64,000 bases of DNA, taken from Adiantum capillus-veneris (taxonomy: Eukaryota > Streptophyta > Polypodiopsida > Polypodiales > Pteridaceae). Positions 11,745 to 22,315 of the stretch are shown in pieces. The position numbers and the translations under genes are program-made. Position 1 is the first letter of the stretch. The number at the start of each line of letters is the position of its first letter. The stretch is taken from positions 84,359,340 through 84,423,339 of the forward strand of contig CM043971.1 of assembly GCA_014529385.2 (NCBI GenBank), given 5' to 3'. The notes beneath the pieces are model-generated. The model was not told where the DNA came from and searched no databases. It saw only the letters and a program-made list of their open reading frames with translations.

Positions 11745-12580
11745 GGTAAAATCATTAGGAATACTTTAGGTGGTGGCAATGGTAGGGTCTGTACTTCAAG
11801 CACCTTAATCTCCTTCTCATGTACCCTATAAGTAAGGATCCCTGCCAATTGTGCACGCACACTATCTTCTACTTTGAAAGAGTATTGAAACTCTTGCAAC
11901 TCCATAATCCACTTTGAGATCCTAGTACTAAGATTCATTTGAGATGACACCCAAGGGAACAAATTTTCTGTAGTGAGAATTACAAAAGGTTTTGGTAGCA
12001 AGTAGGATCTAAACTTTCTCAGCGCAAACATAAGAGAAAGCATCATAAGTTCTGCTTCTGTGTAGCCTCTCTCCAGATCCTTCATGACCCTACTAGCAAA
12101 GTAGATGGGTTGCATTCTGGTACTGTGGGGATCTTGTTGTAGCAAAACCGCACCAATTGTTTCTTTCCCAACACTAGAGCTAACAAAGAATGTGTACTCC
12201 CAACAAGGAGGCATGAGTGTTGGTAGCTCTGACAAAATGACTTTAATGTTACAAAAGTACTCTTCAAGCTCATCAGACCATGCAAATTCTACTTGTTGTG
12301 TCAACTTTTGAAAAGGATGAAGCAACTCTGAAGCTAAGTGAATAAAGCGTGACATATACTTCACCTTTTGAATGAATGAGATTACCTCTTTGAGATTCTT
12401 GGGTGATGGGAGCTCAATAAGAGTCTTTGCCTTTGAAGGATCCACCTCAATGCCTTTATAGGAAACCTTGTGACCAAGCAAGATCACTTCATCCTCACCT
12501 ATGTGACATTTGTCGGGGTTGAGTTGACCTCTCATGTCATAGAGCTTCTTTAAACCTTCTTCTACCCTTTGTAGATGCAA
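11690..12580 (-). pseudogene. RT thumb and first RNase H of the Tat-type element
   Basis: It continues the reverse transcriptase after an in-frame TAA at 12581-12583. It carries the connection region (GHKVSYKGIEVDPSKAK) and the gypsy-type RNase H (ETIGAVLLQQ, PIYFASRVMKDLERGYTEAE, LRKFRSYLLPKP). The frame is lost near 11.75 kb, where the second RNase H continues in another frame. Neighbouring frames belong to one gag-pol polyprotein. Confidence 0.9.
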
Positions 12581-13723
12581 TTATTTTGAGCTATAAATGA
12601 AAAAATCATTAATAAAAACCCTAATGGAATTTCCAAAGAATGCTTGAAACACCATGTTCATGAAGCGTTGGAAGGTTGCAGGAGCATTTGTTAGGCCAAA
12701 TGGCATGACTCTAAAAGCATAACAACCCCAAGGAGTGATGAAGGTTGTTTTCAACCTATCTTCCAATGCGATACCTATTTGAAAGTAACCCGAGTAGCCA
12801 TCACATACAGTGTACTTCTCATGACCAACTACCTCATTTAGTATCTCATCCTGAAATGGGAGGGGAAAGTGATCTCTTTTTGTTGCCTCATTGAGTGGAC
12901 GATAATCCACACACACCCTCCACTTGCCATTTTTCTTAGGAGTGACAACAACGGGAGAGACCCACTCTGAATTCTCCACTGGATAAATGAAACCTACTGC
13001 TAGAAGCTTTCTTACCTCCTTGAGTAAAGCCTGCTCCTTGATGAATCCTAGCCTTCGTAGCTTCTGAGCCTTAGGTGTGGCCTTTGGCTTCAACTCAATT
13101 TTGTGTTGAACAGCATCTACTCCACGCACATCGATGTAGTCTTTAGCAAAAAGCTTAGGAAATTTCCTTAACACACCTTTGAACTCCTCTCTTTCATCCT
13201 TTGTAAGTGTTGTAGACAACATACCTTCTAACATTCCTTCATCTTCCACATTTTGGTTCTCTTGGGAACCTACCTCCTCCAACCCTTGACAAGAGGTCTC
13301 TTGGTTGGTTGGCTTAAACATTACCCCCATGACTTCAATGGAAGACTCCTCTTCAGTAATGCTGCTGCTACTTTCTTCTTCTAAAGTGTTATCAGTCCAA
13401 TCTTCTTCCGTCTCACTTTGAGATGATTCTTCATGGAGCTCCTCTTGCCATTGCTCCTTCATGTCAAAGACAACCTTCTTATGATTTTCGTTCCTGCAAA
13501 TTAATTTTCCACTCTCCCAATCCTGCAAAGCTCGCATTTTCATTAGCCATGGTCTTCCTAGGATAAATGGGTAACCATTTCCTTTGGTAGACATGACATA
13601 GAAATCCACTGCCTTCTTAATGCCAAAGGCCTCCACAAAAACATTTTTACAAATGTCTACGCACCTAGCCTTGCTATTGTTTGCCATCTTGACTTTAATT
13701 TCAGGTGTCTCATGGATGTGCAT
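12581..13723 (-). pseudogene. Protease C-terminus and reverse transcriptase fingers/palm
   Basis: The frame begins in the retropepsin C-terminal part (FILGRPWLM), passes through an acidic Ser/Glu linker, and enters RT: SPVVVTPKKNGKWRVCVDY, CDGYSGYFQI (first catalytic Asp present), MPFGLTNAPATFQRFMN, then VFINDFFIYSS. The last replaces the usual [YF]xDD with FIND, so the second catalytic Asp pair is Asn-Asp. A TAA follows three codons later. Both lesions point to an inactive polymerase. Confidence 0.9.
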
Positions 13724-13734
13724 GCCTAGCTAGT

Positions 13735-14391
13735 TTATTGCATGAGTCCCTCTGTCATGATGCAAATTTGTGCACCCCCATCCACTAGACCTTTCCTAAC
13801 CAATCTTCCTTTGATATAACAATCTAGCACAGGTGTAATATCCTCATTCATTTCAGCATGTGCAATTTTTACAACAGGCACACTCTCTTTTACCTTTCTC
13901 CTAGTGCTAACTGCCTTTGTTAAATCCCTCCTAACTTGTGGACATAATGCAAGAAACTGAGGCCATGAGATATCAGGACCCTTAACTCTCATGTCTTCCA
14001 ACAAGTTGTATGGAGCCATACCATGCCCAAGAGGGAAGTCTTGGAGATTGATACGATGTCGTGTTCTCTTAGATTCCTTTGTCTCCTTTGCCTTCTTGCC
14101 TCGTCCATGGTCACTCTGTGATGTGACACCTTCTTTCTCTTTACCCTTCCCTCGGCCACGCTTAATGCCATTTGCTTCCATGTCAACCTCATTTGAATTC
14201 GTCACCTCTACCACATGCACAATTGGATCTGGCAAAGGTGGAGCTCCTTCTACTCCTTGTGGAGGTGGTCTTGCTCCATTTGGCCTTTGTAGAAGCCGTG
14301 GTTGCTGACTAGTTCCTTCACTTGCATTCATCACTAGGTAATTCAAGTTAGGTCTCCCTGGCTCCCCACAGGGCCAAGGAAAATTATACAT
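13735..14391 (-). pseudogene. Gag C-terminus/linker and protease active site
   Basis: A hydrophilic linker rich in Arg/Lys/Gly leads to DCYIKGRLVRKGLVDGGAQI, whose VDGGA is the Asp-Gly-Gly form of the aspartic-protease active site common in plant gypsy elements. The frame stops at 13735, and the protease continues in another frame at 13723, so the enzyme is split. Just upstream, a zinc knuckle reads CWNCGESGHGMYNF, where the final Cys of CCHC is Phe. Confidence 0.8.
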
Positions 14392-14490
14392 CCCATGTCC
14401 AGACTCTCCGCAATTCCAACATTGTAAGACTCTCCTAGGTCGTGGATCTCGCTCTTTAGACTTATTTGCTTGTCCCTTTGGACCTACAGC

Positions 14491-15156
14491 TTATGCAAGG
14501 TGAATTGACAGGCTGCTTAAAGATTCATTTAACTTCTCAATCACTTCCACCGTTACCTCAGGAAGCTCCCTAGATGTTGATGCTTGTGACTTACCTTTGG
14601 GCCTAAGACCTTCTATTGGAACCTCCCTCCTTAAGCACTTGAGTTTCCTATATTTCTCAGCAGCCCTAGTTTCAACTGCGTCAAAGGTAGCAGGTGCACC
14701 CACCTCAACTTTTACCTTAAGGTCAGGAAAGATTCCAACTATGAACCTCTCCTTCTTGAGAAATTTTGCACCATCACCAGGGTTAGCAACATTTCTCACC
14801 CATACAGCCCAAAGACGTAGAAACTCTTGTTTGTACAAGTAGTAGTCATCTAAGTCTTTTTGCTTATGAGAAACAATGTCTTGCCATAGTTTTTGAGTGT
14901 TTTGGGGATCAAAGAAGTATTTCTTGAAACGATTCAAAACTTCTGTGTAATTCCCCTTAACTTCCTCACGCAAAGAGTCAAACCAAGTGCTAGTATATTT
15001 CCTAAGGATCACCTCAAACATTTCTACACGTTCTTGATCAGTTACTATCCTCTTGATACGACAAGACATCTTGAAAGTTGCTAAAAATAATTCTGCATCC
15101 TCCCCAGGCTCTCCAAAGAACAAGGGGTAACCACTCATTTGCCTAGTTGTATCCAT
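14491..15156 (-). CDS. Gag capsid of the Tat-type element
   Basis: An intact 221-residue frame from ATG at 15156. It matches the plant retrotransposon gag (capsid) pattern: GYPLFFGEPGEDAELFLATF near the start, WFDSLREEV, FKKYFFDP, then DLDDYYLYKQEFLRLWAVW and RFIVGIFPDLKVKVE. Gag packages the RNA and forms the cytoplasmic virus-like particle. The zinc knuckle is about 100 bases downstream in a shifted frame, so capsid and nucleocapsid are now separated. Confidence 0.85.
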   Translation of the reverse strand: MDTTRQMSGYPLFFGEPGEDAELFLATFKMSCRIKRIVTDQERVEMFEVILRKYTSTWFDSLREEVKGNYTEVLNRFKKYFFDPQNTQKLWQDIVSHKQKDLDDYYLYKQEFLRLWAVWVRNVANPGDGAKFLKKERFIVGIFPDLKVKVEVGAPATFDAVETRAAEKYRKLKCLRREVPIEGLRPKGKSQASTSRELPEVTVEVIEKLNESLSSLSIHLA

Positions 15157-15735
15157 GTTGCTGGTTTTCCTAAAAAATTTCTCTCGTTTTTATTTTTTGT
15201 TTTGCAAAATCAAATTTCAAAGTAGAATGAAAATATAAACGTCAAAGCTTAGATCATAGCGAATCAATGGCAAAATGAAAAGATTGACTGAGGCATTGAT
15301 AGCCGCTACTTGCCTAGGTTCAAACATACGACGGAAAACACGTTGAAGTTGTAACTTTGTGCCAACTATTACATGCACGTCTTGTCTAGCCAAAGGAAGG
15401 AATGTACGATACAAGTCCTCGTGATTCATCAACCTAGCTAAAACAAGATAAACACATGTACATCAAAAGAGACATTATAGTCTACAAGTGGGAGTATAAT
15501 AGGATTTGGAGATTGTAGAATATCTCTTAATGCTTCAGCACCAAAGAGGAATAAAATACATGATTGTTGAAAAAATATTTTTCTATCAATACGAACATTT
15601 ATCCTAATCCCTTGCACCCAATGAAACTGATGAAATTGAATTGCATGAGCAGGATTAGGAGGTGGTGGATTGCTCATGTAAACACAACTAGTTTTTGAAG
15701 ACTTACCTTGTGTATGCTAACACAACCGCTCTTCC
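15157..15735 (-). other. 5' leader of the Tat-type element
   Basis: Between the primer site and gag. Two short minus-strand frames (15217-15432 and 15438-15677) end in similar residues (LPLIRYDLSFDVYIFIL and LPLVDYNVSFDVHVFIL), suggesting a diverged internal duplication. No function assigned. Confidence 0.5.
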
Positions 15736-15750
15736 TCAGTGGAGGCACCA
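15736..15750 (-). other. Primer-binding site of the Tat-type element
   Basis: Directly after the 5' LTR on the minus strand: ATTT then TGGTGCCTCCACTG. It begins with the expected TGG. I cannot name the tRNA with confidence. Confidence 0.6.
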
Positions 15751-15754
15751 AAAT

Positions 15755-16157
15755 TGAGGTGGTCCGCGGAGGGCAACAAGAGAGGCGACCTCTAAACACC
15801 CCTCAAGGCTCCCGTGCTGCTCAATTGGGGATGGGGCAACTACAAGCACAACAAAACAACAAACCCATAGCCAAACCCAAACAAGATAGGGGCACCACCT
15901 AGTTATAGTATGCAAACTAGGATGCAAGAGAGATTTTGGTACAACCAAGAAGATGCACCACACAACACACACAAGAAATCTCACACCAAGACACACACAA
16001 AATGGACCAGAGAGAGCTAGAGAAAAAGGAAGAGAGAGAGGAATGGATCTTGCATAATACTTTATTTGTGACTTGCAAATGGAGATGGTTCGTTAGGTTG
16101 CTATCGTAGAGCTTGTACAAAAACTCACTCAATGCTTAGTGATTGCTAAACATTGCC

Positions 16158-16190
<33 letters not shown>

Positions 16191-16796
16191 TCTTAGGGTG
16201 TGGGAGACCTCTCACCACAATACCCTCTTACAATGGACACAAAACTAGCAATGAAAAACACACTAAAACACTTTCTAAAATCACAATCAACCGATAAAAA
16301 CTCAAAATACACAAGTCACCTTGAATTCACCAAACCGTATTGCACAAATGGAAGGACGAAGATTTGAACGTCGAATCACGCCTTTGATGCACCAAACCTC
16401 AATTTATTGATGATGAAGGAGCATATACAATAGTGGTTTTGAGATTTGTGGAACTCACGCTCTCTCACTTGCAATGTGTAGCTTGAAGGCTTCTCTCACA
16501 TCAAGAGTGAAGCTCACAAGTGGTTGTTACACCTAAGTATCTCCTCGCACATAGAGTGTTGGGGTGCTATGCGAGATGTTGGAGGTTGTTTTACAAGAAG
16601 GAGAGGGGCCTATTTATAGGTTGGATACCCCTCATTAAGATTATTAGAAATCCTAATTTACAAGCTAACAAATCAGGATTATGATTTTTTTGAATATCAA
16701 AACATTGCGGGCCTTCTTTGTCTGCTTGAGTCATTGATGTGGGCTCAAAAGAGAGCATTATTGATGGTAGATAAGGTGAAAGTAAAGTTTTAAGTA

Positions 16797-16841
<45 letters not shown>

Positions 16842-17382
16842 ACTTTGTACATGTCTTGAGGTGAGGTGTCTTTTATGGTTAGGTCAATGGCTATTTTGTG
16901 TTAGTATGTTAGTGGTTAGTGTTAGTAATCACTAGAAAGTTAATGATATATTTACAATGGGTAGAATGGGGGGAATGGTTGAAGTAAGATGGTTGAATGA
17001 AGTGAGCAAATCCTTGTGATGGTGAACCTTAAAGAAGTTTTGGATTTACATGTGCAGGTTCTCAAAATGACTATCGATCTTCTTCTTCGTCTTCCCTTCT
17101 TTACGCCACCGCCGCCAAGGTTGATTATCGTGATGAAAATGGTAATTCCGTTGATGAGATCTCTTGATTTGCAGAGGTTAAGCATGGTGCACATGCTGAA
17201 TGTATGTATATATATAAGGAGTAAGATGGAATTGTACTTTGGAGATAGTAGAGAGAGGCATAGAGATGGTGTATGTACATGGAGAGCTCATATGAGAGCT
17301 ATGGGAGTAAGAGGGGAGGTTAATGGTGAAGAAGGTGAGGGAAACCATTGAAGGTGCATGTTTGAGTGAGGAATTGAGAGGA

Positions 17383-17415
<33 letters not shown>

Positions 17416-18475
17416 AGTGTGGAAAGAGGTGAGAGAAGCTGACTATGGGCTACTTGTGAGAAAAGTGGGCAGACTGGGGTCCTCTCAAAAAATCATAGCT
17501 CACCGGTGGTTACTCCAAAAATCATGTAATTATTTGAGGTGATTATTCAAAGCGTGGGCTACATTTTCTCTTTTGACCACCTCTCCAAATTCGGAGTGGA
17601 GATAGGTGCCAAAATTCTCACCAAAAAGCCTGTTTTTATGCCTGCAACAGTCTTTTAGTGGCCCCTCCTTTGTTGAATTTGTACAATGCATCCAAGAGTG
17701 AGCCCCTACTTTGTCATATCATAATACAAAGCATCCATGTTGCCCTTGACCCATGCATGGAGGAGGATTATTGGTGAATAAAGAAATATATACACGGTGG
17801 GACTAGTGTATGGACTATTCATGGACTTTAGCTCAATGAGCACATGGTGTTAGAATAATGAGTAAAAATAATAATAAAAATATGGAGGAATTATGGATAT
17901 GGAAAGATATTGGAATCATATGATATGGTCCCTCTTTGTATTATTGTGGGTGAAAGAGGAAAAGGTATGCATGTAAATAATATAATAAACGTGACCAATG
18001 AGTAGAAATCAATTTTTTGTTTTCACGAGGGTGAGGGTGAAAATGTGGGAGTGATGTGTATAAAGGAAAAATTTAAGGTTAGAGTATGTACATATTGGCA
18101 AAAAATATACTTATGGTGTAAGAGGATGAAAGAAGGTGTACATAGGTTTAATAAAACACACACCTAAGTATAAATATTTAAATAAAATACCAGAATAATT
18201 ATAAAAATCCCTATATTTAGGCCATATATATAATGCAACATTTACACACAAATGGGCCATAATATATTTTATTTTTTTGATTTTATTTATTTATTTTGAC
18301 TCAACTAGCCCAGTGACTAGCTAGATGAGGATTTTAAGAAGATATGGGAAAAGCCCCCTAACTCACACGCGCCTATATACAGTGAAATGGTAGGGATAGC
18401 CATAGTGTTTGGGTGAATTTTGTAGGGTGAGGTAGATCACTATGATAATTTTGAATAGCCGAAAAACGGCTATCA
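15755..18475 (-). repeat. 5' LTR of the Tat-type element
   Basis: Direct repeat of 7134-9844 with scattered single-base differences and small length changes at microsatellites (GA run 16799-16839, GT run about 17385-17412, CA run about 16160-16188). It ends on the minus strand with GGACCACCTCA. Confidence 0.93.
16609..16620 (-). promoter_or_regulatory. TATA box in the 5' LTR
   Basis: CCTATAAATAGG on the minus strand, the counterpart of the box in the other LTR. It is the likely promoter for the genomic RNA. Confidence 0.6.
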
Positions 18476-19190
18476 TTACTTCTAAATACTTTTTGATTTT
18501 TTGGTGCTTTGACTTCCTTTGGTGGTGTTTGACAATTTGATACCTTTTCACCTTGGTACTTTTCAATTGTTTGGTACTGTGTGACACTTCTTGAGATTGT
18601 TTGATTATTTTGTGATTAGTAAGTTTTTACTTTTCACCAAGGTACTATTAAATCATCTGGTACTTCTTGAGGTTTTCTAGTGCTTTGGGTGTCTTTGGTT
18701 GTTTGCTGATATGATACTTTGTGAGGTTCGTACTATTTACTCATTTGGTACTTGTGAACACTTCTTGAAGTTCATTGAACTTTGGCTCCCTTTGGTGCTA
18801 TTTGATGATTTGAGCGATTGTCACCTTGGTACTTCTTATTCGTTTGGTACTTCCGAGCATACCTTCAGGTTTTTTTGGTGTTTGGCTTTCTTTGGTGCTT
18901 TTTGATAATTTTGGTAATTTATCACCTTGGAACTTTTAAATCCTTTGGTACTTCTCGGCATGTCTTGAGACTTTTGGTGCTTTGGCTCTCTTTGCTGCTG
19001 ATTGATCAATTTGGCTATTTATCATCTTGATACTTTCTGAGCGTTTGGTACTCCCTGGCACTTCTTTAGGTTTGTTGATTGTTTTGCTCTCTTTGGTTCT
19101 ATTTGTTAGTTTAGAGCTTTTTGTACGCTTCGGTAATTTCTAATGGCTTTTCCGTTTCCTCATTTTTGGTTCTTCCTTGCATCTTCATGT
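18476..19190. repeat. Degenerate ~100-bp minisatellite, right part
   Basis: The phrase CACCTTGGTACTT or a variant recurs at about 18549, 18635, 18822, 18923 and 19023, each followed by TTTGGTACTT..., then a TTTGGTGCTTTGGCTCTCTTTG-like phrase. The period is about 86-101 bp. It is the continuation of the array left of 7134. Confidence 0.7.
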
Positions 19191-19980
19191 CTAATCCTTT
19201 CAAATATTTTTCCAAAAAGAGTATGAATAGCTACAAAATGAGAGCATGGAAGGGAAAATATATTATGAGTTTGGGTAGTAGAAAGTGATCGCTGATGTTA
19301 GGAATGGTAAGAAATTTAGTTTGTTTCCAAGGTCGCATACCCTTGATGCAAAGAACACTATCCATGTGTTTGGCACCAATGTGTCTTATGGGGAGGCCTT
19401 GGAGGAATTTGTTGTCATGGTGAGATTCATGCTAGCATGTAGGCACCTCTACCATCCTCTCTGCTTTAGTTATCTATTGCATTCAAATGGAATCTGTGCT
19501 AAACCTGGTTGTAATTTTCCAATTCTTGTGGAAGCAAAGGCTTGGATTTTTGAATAGTCCACTTTTTTGACTATGTCGATTCCTTTTTTCATGAATTTGT
19601 TTTGTGTTATTTGTGTATCTGAAGTACTCAAAACTTTTGTTTGCTCCTTTGGGGTGAATACATGTAGAGTAAGTTCTATTGGGATTTTCAAACATGGGAT
19701 GGCCCCTGAATGCTCAAAAGAATCAAAATGTCCTAGAAACTTTGCGGCTTCCAACATGTTCCAACAAGATGATAATGGAAGAATGTAAATGATGTGCTGG
19801 AGGATCTCGATGCTAATAATATGGAGGGAAATAATTTGAGGCATGGCATGAGGACTTGGAAAATGCTAATACTGTGCCATGCACAATGAGGACACTATAG
19901 ATGTTGATAATATAGTGAACATTGAAGAGAGGATGGGGGTCTTGGGACAAGGAGAGAGGGTTATTGAGTTCATACACCTA
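19191..19980 (+). pseudogene. Unrecognised coding remnant
   Basis: The open frame 19285-19557 gives 90 residues including RSHTLDAKNTIHVFGTNVSYG and GEALEEFVVMVRFMLACRHL. It has good composition but no domain known to me. It is followed by stops. Its position just before the Lys/Glu-rich frames could make them one broken gene, which is inference only. Confidence 0.3.
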
Positions 19981-19981
19981 G

Positions 19982-20701
19982 AGGGAGGCAACTTATCCCA
20001 GGGCACCTCAGGCGAGGGTTTGTAATGACAATGATGCATATAGAAAGGCTGACCAAGAAGGGGTTGGTAATGAGAAGTCACTTGCAAATGTTGAGTACAG
20101 TGAACAAAAAGTTGGAGGTGAAAAGTTTGTTGGTGAGTCTAACGGTGCTAAAAATGTGGTTGGTGGTGAGAAGTTTGTCGAGGCTGAAGGGAAGGTTGAT
20201 GGTGACAAGAAGTCTGGTGTTGACAAGGCTAATGTGAACAAGTGTGATGGTGCAAAGGAGAAGGATGGTGGTGCCAAGTTAGCTAGTGATGAGGAAAAGG
20301 TTGTTGAAGAGAAGGTCGATTGGGGGACATAAGGCAAAGGTTGGCAACAAGAGGGGTGTTAAAGTAAAGAAGCGGGTGATCTTGTGGAAGAGGCCAATGA
20401 TGAGGGTGTTGATGTGGAAGGTATAGTTGAGAGTGGAATTACCGGGGACAAGAAGGGTGGTGATGAGGAGAAGGTTTCTGAAAAGAAGGCCAGTGGTGAA
20501 CGTAAGGCAAAGGTTGGCAAGAAGAAGGGTGTTAAAGTCAAGAAGAAGGGTTTTCATGTGGAAGAGGCTAGTGATGAGGGAGCTAATGTGGAAGGTACAA
20601 CTAAAAGTAGAAGTGTAAAGGTAGGTAGAGCTGTAGGTCATGTGTTGAGTGGAGTAGATAAAGACACAGGTGATTGCACTGACTCAGCCACTTTATCATA
20701 A
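19982..20701 (+). pseudogene. Lys/Glu/Gly/Val-rich repetitive protein remnant
   Basis: Two successive plus-strand frames (about 19982-20333, no internal ATG, and 20384-20701) encode highly charged, low-complexity residues such as GGEKFVGESNGAKNVVGGEKFVE in spirit: many Lys, Glu, Gly and Val, almost no aromatics. DNA at about 20287-20430 and 20461-20605 is an imperfect direct repeat with 174-bp offset (GATGAGGA(A/G)AAGGTT..., AAGGCAAAGGTTGGCAA..., GTGGAAGAGGC...). A TAA separates the copies. Possibly a disordered, nucleic-acid-binding-like tail of a lost gene; function unknown. Confidence 0.4.
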
Positions 20702-20776
20702 CTTTTTTGTGTCAAAGAAAATAAGCACCTCATTTTTCATGATCGAAAGCTACGTGCCTACAAGACTTAGCTGCTA

Positions 20777-20909
20777 TGCATACGCCCATTCATTCTAGGG
20801 CTATCTATCTTTCCATTGCACACTAAGTAATGCACTCTCTGTTGTGTGCCTTGATCTTCCTTTGTCTTCTCCAAGCTATGTGTGTTTCCCTACGATCCTA
20901 ATTCCATCA
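20777..20909 (+). repeat. 5' LTR (or its surviving part) of the copia element
   Basis: Matches 25703-25842: TGCATA..., CCCATTCATTCTAGGGCTAT, ACTAAGTAAT, TTGTGTGC, TCTTCTCCAAGCT and a terminal ATTCCA. It ends directly before the primer site. The left edge may be truncated. Confidence 0.7.
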
Positions 20910-20911
20910 AT

Positions 20912-20923
20912 TGGTATCAGAGC
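20912..20923 (+). other. Primer-binding site, initiator tRNA-Met
   Basis: TGGTATCAGAGC is complementary to the 3' end of plant initiator tRNA-Met and is the usual copia primer site. It lies 2 bases after the LTR end. Confidence 0.9.
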
Positions 20924-21272
20924 AGGTTGCATCCTCCTGGGCTTAGTCGTCAGTAGCTCCAGCACACGCCTGCTCACTTTCTCCAATTTCTGTTAGCTTT
21001 GGCAAGTGTTCGCAGGTCGAAATTTTTTTGGGAGGCCTTGAAGAGCTCAGTTTGCTCAGATTTTTGATTTGGGCTTATTTCGGCCTCCATTTCCACTATA
21101 GGTAGTATTGCATAGGCTATTTTGTCATTTTGTGCAAAACTTTTGTCAGTGCTATTTTCTGGATAACAGGTCCCTTACAGTCTTCTAGGGTTTGTGCTAT
21201 ATATAAGCATGTGATCTCACTTTGTTTCTCCTCTTTTTGGGCAGTTTTCACATCAGGTGCAACACATTTACC

Positions 21273-22315
21273 ATGGTTGACAACAACACAGGCGTGTTCA
21301 AGATGTTTGCTGCTGAGGACAGATTGGATGGGAAAAATTACCCTATGTGGGCTTACATGATACAACATGTTCTTGTGTCAGAGGGCGTCTATAATATTGT
21401 GTAGGGCATTGATGTACATTCTAGTTCTGAGGATGTAGGTGATGTTGAGGATGTTGCAGGTCTTGCTACAAGGATTGTTGTTGTTAGAGTTGTTTTGCCT
21501 ACGCCAGAACAAGCTCATTGGGATGTAAAGGATAGGCAAGCTCATGCATTGATTTCCCTATCTGTGAAGGAACCATTACTCCTCACATTTGTTTAGCAAA
21601 ATGTGCAAAACAAGTTTGTGATATTTTGGCTAGTCTTTATACAATCCGCAATGAGGCAAATATTGCATTGTTGCGTAAAGAGTTGGAGTCGAAGATTATG
21701 CATGAGGAAGATGATATGGACACTTTCCTTGCTGGTGTATAGGATATCAATGAGCAACTTATCTTTGCAGGTGAAGTCATTCCAAACAATTCCCTTGTGA
21801 AGACTGTTCTTGATGCCTTGCCAGACTCTTACCAGACTTTTGCAAGTACTTAGAGACTTATGACCCAAGGAAATCCTGAAGTTGTCAAGTTTAATGCATT
21901 GTGCACATTGCTATTGCAAGAGTCACTTTCCAAAAAAAGTAGGACTAGACAACACGATGTTGAACATGATTTTATTGCTACTCAAAGAAAGGGTGGTAAC
22001 AGTAATGCAACCACTTCTTATGGTTCTTCTACAAGTGGAAAATCACCTGTTCCTAATGCTTCTGCTGGCAGCAATTCATCTAGAAATTTTAGTGATAAGG
22101 GCAGAAAGAAGATGCGTTACCATCAATATAAAGCTAATGATCACTTGATCAAACAATGTCCTAAGTTCAAGGCCAAAGAGAAAAATAATAAAGAGGGTGG
22201 TTCCACTACAAATGCTGGTTCCACTAAAAATGCATCTATTGTTGAGTCTTCCGTGAAAGAAGACTACCATACTGATGTTGATGCAGAATGGGCTTTTAGT
22301 GCAGTGTACCTGTAA
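21273..22315 (+). pseudogene. Copia gag
   Basis: Starts at ATG 21273 (MVDNNTGVFKMFAAEDRLDG, then NYPMWAYMIQHVL), the classic LDGKNYxxW gag N-terminus. A TAG stops it after 43 codons; the frame resumes with DRQAHALISLSV, then shifts. The nucleocapsid region at about 22113-22160 reads YHQYKANDHLIKQC: the first two Cys of the CCHC knuckle are both Tyr, each a G-to-A change. The final frame is 21860-22315. Confidence 0.8.

Larger units (their letters stand above)
7134..18475 (-). mobile_element. Ty3/gypsy LTR retrotransposon, Tat type
   Basis: An 11.3-kb element read on the minus strand: 5' LTR 15755-18475, primer site, gag, protease, RT, RNase H, second RNase H, integrase, polypurine tract, 3' LTR 7134-9844. 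Two RNase H domains (gypsy RH then an archaeal-like RH) before INT are the hallmark of the Tat lineage. The LTRs are nearly identical over 2.7 kb, implying a fairly recent insertion, yet the coding region has frameshifts, a stop and catalytic substitutions. Flanks next to the LTRs are GTAC on the left and TTAC on the right, so no perfect duplication survives. Confidence 0.93.

Noticed and set aside
20912-20923. Sequence resembling the end of initiator tRNA-Met
   Set aside because: It is only the complement of the tRNA 3' end, as expected for a copia primer site; no tRNA gene folds here.
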